From Pyrinomonadaceae bacterium (GTDB lineage Bacteria; Acidobacteriota; Blastocatellia; Pyrinomonadales; Pyrinomonadaceae), in NCBI GenBank assembly GCA_025929655.1, contig JAICPV010000029.1, forward strand, positions 1 to 11,209: a DNA stretch of 11,209 bases, written 5' to 3'. Under the pieces are notes generated by a model, which was given only the letters and a program-made list of their open reading frames with translations, searched no databases and was not told the DNA's origin. The stretch's first letter is position 1. Every line of letters begins with the position of its first letter. This document shows positions 6,172 through 11,209 of the stretch, piece by piece. The translations under genes were made by a program, and so were the position numbers.

Positions 6172-7128
6172 TTATGCCGCGCCAACTGAGCGCATCCGCA
6201 TTTCCGAATCCGAATCTCCGTACATGGTTATGCGAGGGATAACGTTCGAATCCATGTTCGCAAGCGTTTCACCCACCAAAAGCACTTTGGACACGCCTTT
6301 TCGCCGCAGGTGCTCGATCTGTTCCGGACGGTAGCTGCCGTTAGGGAACGCGTAAATGTCCATCGGCAGATCGAGGTCTGATCGAAAGAACTCTGAACAT
6401 TTCTCAACATCATTCTCGAAATAATCATCGTCCTCGAATTCCATCGATTCGTGCGAGAAAGAATGGGCACCCAGATCTACGTACTCGGTGATCTGACGGA
6501 CTTCGCCCGTCGTCATCATCCGCGTGGACGCAAATCTTTTGCCGTTCATCAATTCTTCGATCGGCTGGAAAAGCTCGAGTCTCTCCGCGCGCGCGCGCGT
6601 CTTAAGAAACTTGCTTAGGGCCATGCCGAACCCAAGTTTGTCCCGCATGCCGTTGCCGGTCAGCTTGAACTGGAAACCAGGTATCTCGATCTTCTTCACT
6701 TCTTCGACCGATGAACTTGCGAGAAAGTCGTAAAGCCGCACGTTCCATATGGGGAGCCCTGTTTTGACACATTGAGGAATAACATTCATGTTCGAACGCA
6801 TAACGTATTTCTTCAACAACGGTAGAGCGTACTCGATAAAATCGTAGTATCCGTCGTCGAAAGAAAGTACCGCGACCGGACGCGAACCTTGTTTTTCTGA
6901 AAGTTCGTTGATATTTCGAACTTCGAAATATTTATCCAGGTATCGCAAAAGGCGCTCGAACAAAGCCGGATGCATCGGCGGCCAATAAGGACTTAGATCC
7001 GGCGAAACGCGATGCATGTTCAATACCGCTGCCTTGCTGCTCCGAACGAGCTCGTCGCGCCGCCAGCGGTCGACGCCGAAAAGCACCTTTGCGAAGAAGT
7101 AACAATTCTTGAGGGAGCTTCTAACCAC
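6172..7128 (-). CDS. Polysaccharide deacetylase (NodB homology, CE4-like), cytosolic
   Basis: The 318-residue product carries the three core CE4 motifs. FDDG is at 90-93 (Asp91 as likely base, Asp92 as metal ligand), HSFSH at 222-226 gives the two metal histidines, and AFPNGS is at 260-265. It should remove an N- or O-acetyl group from a sugar using a divalent metal. There is no signal peptide or clear membrane helix, so it probably acts in the cytosol on a nucleotide- or lipid-linked sugar. Motif 1 and motif 2 are about 130 residues apart, clearly more than in compact NodB domains. The extra segment (about 125-205) is helical and charged. The start is GTG 7128, overlapping the formyltransferase stop by 8 bp; the first internal ATG (codon 38) would cut into the conserved LNMHRV region. 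A (CG)7 tract lies inside the gene at 6586-6599. Confidence 0.87.
   Translation of the reverse strand: MVRSSLKNCYFFAKVLFGVDRWRRDELVRSSKAAVLNMHRVSPDLSPYWPPMHPALFERLLRYLDKYFEVRNINELSEKQGSRPVAVLSFDDGYYDFIEYALPLLKKYVMRSNMNVIPQCVKTGLPIWNVRLYDFLASSSVEEVKKIEIPGFQFKLTGNGMRDKLGFGMALSKFLKTRARAERLELFQPIEELMNGKRFASTRMMTTGEVRQITEYVDLGAHSFSHESMEFEDDDYFENDVEKCSEFFRSDLDLPMDIYAFPNGSYRPEQIEHLRRKGVSKVLLVGETLANMDSNVIPRITMYGDSDSEMRMRSVGAA
6586..6599. repeat. (CG)7 dinucleotide tract inside the deacetylase gene
   Basis: Fourteen bases of pure alternating C and G encode the Thr-Arg-Ala-Arg-Ala stretch around residues 177-181 of the deacetylase, within its helical insertion. Gain or loss of one CG unit would shift the frame before motifs 2 and 3. 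The tract is also the kind of sequence that can adopt Z-DNA. Whether it varies in nature is not known. Confidence 0.85.
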
Positions 7129-7954
7129 GATCCAATGGAAATAGCTTTACCGCTTCCGCGTCCGCGTATTGGGAAACGTTTTCAAAATACCGGCGATAAC
7201 CTCTGTCAAAGTTCCTGACAGCGAGCTTCATCTTCATTCCAGTCCAGTCCGCGGATCTGAATTCGATACCCTCCGCAACTTCGTATTGCGGCACTCTCGG
7301 CACTGAGGCTCCACCCTTGAGGCGTGCCGCTGTGTGGACATACATGTCATGTGCGTGCTCCATCACTTTCCAATGCAGGTCGGCGAGCGATTCCGAACCG
7401 TCCAGCGGCGTCCGTTCGGTCGCGATCAGTTCGCCGGAGTCTACACCCGCATCGAGCCACATAACCGTGTTTCCGATAAGATGAAACCACCCTTTGGCCA
7501 GGCACCAGTTTGTACAGTTAGGGCCGCCTTTAACATATGGTGAAATGCCCGTGTGCAGATTCAGGATCGACCCATATTTTTGCGAATGCGAGATCAATTT
7601 CCGGCCCACGATGTTGGTTCCTGAAACAATAACGAGTTCAGGCCGTGCCTCGTCGATCATTTCGAACGTTCTTTCATCGTTCACATTGTCGACCTCAAGC
7701 ACCGGAGCTGCTCGGAACGGTTCGTATCCTGCTTCGTAACGGCGAAGCATATCCTTCCAGGCATCCAACAGCCGGCCTCCCCAAGCCCGTACTGCGACTT
7801 TTCCTCGAAACGCCCCAAATCGTTTCCAAATCGTCGGCTTCTTTTTGGGGATATTTCGCGAATGCACCACGGCCACGATCTGGACGTGCCGAGCCAGCTT
7901 CGAAACGAGCGCATTTTGATTGCTCTGCTGATTTGTCAGTACGACGGCCCGCAT
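7121..7954 (-). CDS. Formyltransferase-fold protein (methionyl-tRNA formyltransferase-like catalytic domain)
   Basis: The 277-residue product contains the N-10-formyltetrahydrofolate-dependent formyltransferase catalytic core. LVIVSGTN (107-114) leads to NLHTGISPYVKGG (132-144), followed by WLDAGVDSGELI (166-177). Asn132, His134 and Asp172 correspond to the Asn-His-Asp catalytic triad of this family, so it looks active. The tRNA-binding C-terminal domain of true Fmt is not recognisable. Together with the polysaccharide context this points to N-formylation of an amino sugar, as known for VioF- and WbtJ-type enzymes, rather than of initiator tRNA. The N-terminal 80 residues are basic and unusual. 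The gene starts in a 1-bp TAATG overlap with the amidotransferase stop and overlaps the deacetylase start by 8 bp, so all three are probably made together. The substrate is inferred, not shown. Confidence 0.84.
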   Translation of the reverse strand: MRAVVLTNQQSNQNALVSKLARHVQIVAVVHSRNIPKKKPTIWKRFGAFRGKVAVRAWGGRLLDAWKDMLRRYEAGYEPFRAAPVLEVDNVNDERTFEMIDEARPELVIVSGTNIVGRKLISHSQKYGSILNLHTGISPYVKGGPNCTNWCLAKGWFHLIGNTVMWLDAGVDSGELIATERTPLDGSESLADLHWKVMEHAHDMYVHTAARLKGGASVPRVPQYEVAEGIEFRSADWTGMKMKLAVRNFDRGYRRYFENVSQYADAEAVKLFPLDRG

Positions 7955-9840
7955 TATTTATCAATGAAGCGTCGAAACCAGAGCTCGAGCATCAGCAGGG
8001 TCCAGATCTTCCAGGAATTGTCGTGCGTCCCCGCCTGCTGCTCTTCGATCAACCTCGAAACGATCGGCTTGCGGAAAAGTCGGCGGCTATCCGCGACATC
8101 CGACAGCAGTATATCCTTTGTAAATGTCTGCAGCTCTTTCCCGAGCCAATAACGGATCGGAACCGCAAATCCCATCTTCTGGCGGTATATAACGTCTTTA
8201 GGAACAAGATTGGCCGCCACCTTCTTGAGAAGGGATTTCGTGCCGACCCCTTTCTGCTTGATGTTTTCCGGCAGGGATGCGGCGAACTCGATCATGTTGT
8301 GATCGAGGAACGGGGATCTCGCTTCCAGTGAATTCGCCATGCTCGCGATATCGACCTTGACCAATAGATCGTTCGGCAGGTAATGCATCAAATCGGCCAT
8401 CAACGATGCGTCGATCGAGCCGCTACCATTTACATTCTCGAAAAACGGTGACAGTAACTGCGCGGGCCGATTGCCGCCGCTCAGCCGTTTGAACTCTTCA
8501 GTGTAGAGCTCCGATTTTGCCTCCGGGTCAAAGGAGCTAAGCCAGCGAAAATAACGGTCATCGCTTTCGCGTGACGCCGACTTCAAAAATCTTTGTACTC
8601 GTGTGAGCCGATTGCGAAAATTCACCGGTGTCGGCATGGCACCGATCACAGGTTCGATCAAGCCACGGCGTAGAGACGACGGCAAGCTCCTGTATGCATT
8701 TGCATAGCGCATCGCGACGTGCCGTTCGTACCCGACAAAGGATTCGTCGCCGCCGTCGCCGTTCAGTGCTACGGTCACATAGCGACGCGTTTCGCGGGAA
8801 ACATAGTACGTCGGGATGGCCGACGGGTCCGCAAAGGGCTCTCCGTAATGCTCGACGAGCGTCGGCAGGACCTCGACAGCGTTGGGTTTGACAATGAACT
8901 CGTTGTATTCCGCCCCGACATGCTCTGCAACTCGCTTGGCATATTTGAGCTCGCTGTAGTCCTGCTCTTCGAATCCGATCGAGAACGTCTTCACAGGCCG
9001 TGAGCTTTCCTGGGCCATTAACGCGACAACCGCAGAAGAATCAACGCCGCCGGAAAGAAAGGCACCGAGCGGCACCTCGGAGATCATCCGCAGGCGGGTC
9101 GATTCGCGAAGGATCCGGGTCGTCTCCTCGATCGCTTCCTGCTCGCCGATCTTTATTTTTTTTGTGAAATCGGGCAGCCAGTAGCGCTTCGTTTCGATCT
9201 TTCCATCCTTCCAACGAAGCCAGTGCCCGGGTTCAAGTTTGCGAATTTGTTTGAACGCCGTCATCGGCGCGGGCACGCAAAGATAGGAAATATAAGAGTC
9301 GATCGCGTCGTGATCGACCTCGCGCGAAACGCCGGGGTGTTCAAGAAGTGCTGTGAACTCCGAGCCGAAAACGATGCCGCCGTCGGGAAGCAAGGAGTAG
9401 AGCAGCGGTTTTTTTCCTACGCGGTCACGGGCGAGAAAAAGCGAGCTTTCCGTCTCGTCCCAGATCGCGAACGCGAACATTCCGCGTAAATGCCTGAGAC
9501 AATCGGCTCCGTATTCGTCGTAAAGATGAACCACGGCTTCGGTGTCAGAATTGGTATCGAGCTTGTGGCCGCGCGCGAAAAGGCCTTCACGCAGCTCTTG
9601 ATAGTTGTACACCTCTCCGTTATAGACGATCCATTTCGTCCTGTCTTCGTTCGGGATCGGCTGCTGACCGCCGGCCAGATCGATGATCGCCAGCCGGCGC
9701 ATCGCCATTGCGACATTGTCTTTAAGATAATACCCGTCCTCGTCGGGACCGCGATGTACGATTGCGCGGTTCATACGTTCGAGAATGCTGCGATCTGCTT
9801 TCTCATTCGAATTGTTTACAAAACCCGCAATACCGCACAT
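7954..9840 (-). CDS. asnB: Asparagine synthetase-like glutamine-hydrolysing amidotransferase
   Basis: The 628-residue product has the complete class B asparagine synthetase layout. The N-terminal class II glutaminase domain starts MCGIAGF, with Cys2 as nucleophile after Met removal. It has HRGPDEDG (29-36), YNGEVYNY (73-80) and SDTE (98-101). The synthetase domain carries the ATP pyrophosphatase loop LSGGVDSS (262-269) and LNGDGGDE (359-366). No key residue is missing and length is normal. The family uses glutamine and ATP to amidate a carboxylate. In polysaccharide loci, including those with exosortases, such proteins are thought to amidate sugar acids or peptide-like substituents instead of, or besides, aspartate. 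The ATG at 9840 lies 8 bp after the preceding stop, and the upstream bases (TAACTATTTTT) hold no Shine-Dalgarno sequence. The stop overlaps the next start by one base. Confidence 0.93.
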   Translation of the reverse strand: MCGIAGFVNNSNEKADRSILERMNRAIVHRGPDEDGYYLKDNVAMAMRRLAIIDLAGGQQPIPNEDRTKWIVYNGEVYNYQELREGLFARGHKLDTNSDTEAVVHLYDEYGADCLRHLRGMFAFAIWDETESSLFLARDRVGKKPLLYSLLPDGGIVFGSEFTALLEHPGVSREVDHDAIDSYISYLCVPAPMTAFKQIRKLEPGHWLRWKDGKIETKRYWLPDFTKKIKIGEQEAIEETTRILRESTRLRMISEVPLGAFLSGGVDSSAVVALMAQESSRPVKTFSIGFEEQDYSELKYAKRVAEHVGAEYNEFIVKPNAVEVLPTLVEHYGEPFADPSAIPTYYVSRETRRYVTVALNGDGGDESFVGYERHVAMRYANAYRSLPSSLRRGLIEPVIGAMPTPVNFRNRLTRVQRFLKSASRESDDRYFRWLSSFDPEAKSELYTEEFKRLSGGNRPAQLLSPFFENVNGSGSIDASLMADLMHYLPNDLLVKVDIASMANSLEARSPFLDHNMIEFAASLPENIKQKGVGTKSLLKKVAANLVPKDVIYRQKMGFAVPIRYWLGKELQTFTKDILLSDVADSRRLFRKPIVSRLIEEQQAGTHDNSWKIWTLLMLELWFRRFIDK

Positions 9841-9848
9841 AAAAATAG

Positions 9849-11201
9849 TTACACCCGGGCCGTTGGCGAATGCATTTGATGCCGCCTCGCATGTGCGACA
9901 ACCTCTTTATTTTCTCTTGCCTCCTTTCGGAGGACCCAGCCGACCGCGATGAAAATAAAGAGGAAAACCTGGATCTGAGTGCGCTGTCGGTACGCCGTGC
10001 CGACGTTTCCCTGAAAAAGCGAATAAGCCAATGTGAGCATCAGACTGAAGAAAAGGGCCGGGAATGCCTCCCTCAATCTGTGCCGGATCGTGTAAACGAT
10101 GCCGATGATCATGAGCGGCAGCATCGCCCACCAAAGCAGCACTTCCGGGAGGGTTACTGCCTGGCGCACGTTCGCGGCCTGCCAGGGAAACGGAGCGAAC
10201 ATCAAATATGCGAAACCGATCGGCAACGCCGTCAATGCACCTTCTGCTGTTGAAACATCAAGGTCCTCGCCGAATCCGGATTCTCCCGACCGCGCAAGAT
10301 CTGCACGGCTCCTCTGTATGCGTTCGAGGCTGCCGAACTGCTCGAATTCGGTGGACGCCGTTCGTAATACTCCCAGATACGTCAATCCGAGACCAACGAT
10401 CAAAAGCACTGCCGTTCGACGCAGTACGGCCGCCGGGCTGTTGCTTAGACCGACCACGAAGCTCCCAACCGCCGCGATCCCGACCATGTAGAAGATGTAG
10501 AACCGCAGCGACAGAATTCCGAACATCGCCAGAACGAGGACCGCGACGCCCGCCAAACTGAATTTTTCCTGAAGCTGCAAGACAGCTATAATGACTATAA
10601 CCAGCAGGAATATGACGAGCCCGTCTTTCATAAGCTGCGAGGACCAGATAACAAAGGCCGGGAAAAATGCGGTCAATATTCCCGCTAGTTTTGCAACTTG
10701 CGAATTCTTGTACATCTTGAACGCGCAGATATAGACGGCCGGCCCGATCAGTGCTCCAAAGACCCAGCAAAAAGCCTGAGCCGCCAAAAGGTTCTTACCT
10801 ACAACGAAATAGATCGAGGCAACCAAATAATGCATCCCCCATCCCGAACCGCTCGTCGCGGTCCACCGAATTATCTCGGGCGATGCGACGAGGTCGAGCC
10901 CCCGCCAGTAATCAACAATCGCTCCCGCCCGAAAGTGGTATGTGATGGCGTCACCGCCAAAAAACCCGCTGGTATCGGTAATAAAAACAAAAGTACCGAA
11001 TAGGATCCTTACTATCAGGCCGGTAAAAAAAAGACGCGATATGAACTTTGGATCGTTCGAGTTCTTTAGAATCGCGGGAACCGCGATCATGGAAAGAACC
11101 GCGATCATTACGATTGCCCCGACGCCCTCGGGAAAAGCAAAAGAGCAAACGCCCAGCGCACCCGCCAGCACAATGAACAAAATTACATAATTGCCCTTCA
11201 T
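9849..11201 (-). CDS. Polytopic membrane protein of polysaccharide polymerase or GT-C-like type
   Basis: The 450-residue product has about ten to twelve membrane helices, for example at 5-23, 27-45, 57-75, 123-160, 172-188, 192-209, 216-250, 262-278, 355-371, 380-396 and 408-423. The first large loop contains FFGGDAITYHFRAG (80-93), like the acidic loop motif of GT-C glycosyltransferases. A second large loop (about 281-335) is hydrophilic and leads to LMFAPFPWQ (333-341). Near the end, AYRQRTQ (403-409) gives arginines close to the last helix, as in several O-antigen polymerases. I read it as an inner-membrane glycan polymerase or lipid-linked-sugar transferase; no family can be assigned firmly. 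The ATG at 11201 is used, but the frame stays open for the last 8 bases of the window, so an earlier start outside cannot be excluded. Confidence 0.72.
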   Translation of the reverse strand: MKGNYVILFIVLAGALGVCSFAFPEGVGAIVMIAVLSMIAVPAILKNSNDPKFISRLFFTGLIVRILFGTFVFITDTSGFFGGDAITYHFRAGAIVDYWRGLDLVASPEIIRWTATSGSGWGMHYLVASIYFVVGKNLLAAQAFCWVFGALIGPAVYICAFKMYKNSQVAKLAGILTAFFPAFVIWSSQLMKDGLVIFLLVIVIIAVLQLQEKFSLAGVAVLVLAMFGILSLRFYIFYMVGIAAVGSFVVGLSNSPAAVLRRTAVLLIVGLGLTYLGVLRTASTEFEQFGSLERIQRSRADLARSGESGFGEDLDVSTAEGALTALPIGFAYLMFAPFPWQAANVRQAVTLPEVLLWWAMLPLMIIGIVYTIRHRLREAFPALFFSLMLTLAYSLFQGNVGTAYRQRTQIQVFLFIFIAVGWVLRKEARENKEVVAHARRHQMHSPTARV

Positions 11202-11209
11202 GCTTGTGA

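Noticed and set aside
7645..8331. Open frame of 228 codons on the plus strand
   Set aside because: It lies opposite the well-conserved formyltransferase and amidotransferase genes; its product has no recognisable motif and an Arg/Pro-rich composition typical of antisense frames.
7954..9840. Locus as an exosortase/PEP-CTERM polysaccharide cluster because of the AsnB-like amidotransferase and deacetylase
   Set aside because: No exosortase, PEP-CTERM protein, PrsK/PrsT homologue or polysaccharide co-polymerase is present in the window; these two families also occur in many other glycan loci.
1..11209. Mobile element, CRISPR array, tRNA, rRNA or phage gene
   Set aside because: I saw no transposase-like protein, no long direct or terminal inverted repeats, no regularly spaced repeats and no RNA gene; the genes are continuous and intact.

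Overview
The window is one continuous block of a surface-polysaccharide (exopolysaccharide or O-antigen type) biosynthesis locus. All ten genes lie on the minus strand, so transcription runs from high to low coordinates. Gaps are tiny or absent: 8 bp, a 1-bp overlap, an 8-bp overlap, 78 bp, a 4-bp overlap, 6 bp, 41 bp, 18 bp and 1 bp. It therefore reads as one operon, or as two units split at the 78-bp gap (6094-6171). I see no tRNA, rRNA, CRISPR array, insertion sequence or phage gene, and no gene-free stretch longer than 78 bp.

In transcription order: (1) a polytopic membrane protein of a polysaccharide polymerase or GT-C-like type (11201-9849); (2) a glutamine-dependent asparagine-synthetase-like amidotransferase (9840-7954); (3) a formyltransferase-fold protein (7954-7121); (4) a cytosolic polysaccharide deacetylase of the NodB/CE4 type (7128-6172); (5) a short glucose-1-phosphate thymidylyltransferase-type enzyme (6093-5365); (6) a small RmlC-like cupin (5368-4874); (7) a GT4 glycosyltransferase (4867-3641); (8) a fusion of a WecA/MraY-type polyprenyl-phosphate sugar-1-phosphate transferase with the non-catalytic N-terminal half of a CapD/FlaA1-type protein (3599-1794); (9) a membrane-anchored TPR protein ending in a carbohydrate-binding-like beta domain (1775-510); (10) the first 169 codons of an O-antigen ligase/polymerase family protein, starting at GTG 508 and leaving the window on the left.

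Inferred logic: the fusion protein loads the first sugar phosphate on the lipid carrier and the GT4 enzyme extends it. The thymidylyltransferase and the cupin help make an activated, probably modified sugar. The deacetylase, formyltransferase and amidotransferase adjust N- or carboxyl groups. The two polytopic proteins and the TPR/CBM protein polymerise, transfer or export the product. Flippase, RmlB-type dehydratase and aminotransferase genes are not in the window and may lie outside it.

Organism: a Gram-negative-like, moderately G+C-rich bacterium. Protein style and the almost complete lack of Shine-Dalgarno sequences would fit Acidobacteriota (Blastocatellia-like), but this is an impression, not something the sequence proves. 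The most notable items are the WecA/CapD-N fusion, the tightly coupled TPR-CBM/ligase pair, the overlapping deacetylase-formyltransferase pair, the HxH variant of the RmlC-like cupin, and a (CG)7 tract inside the deacetylase gene.
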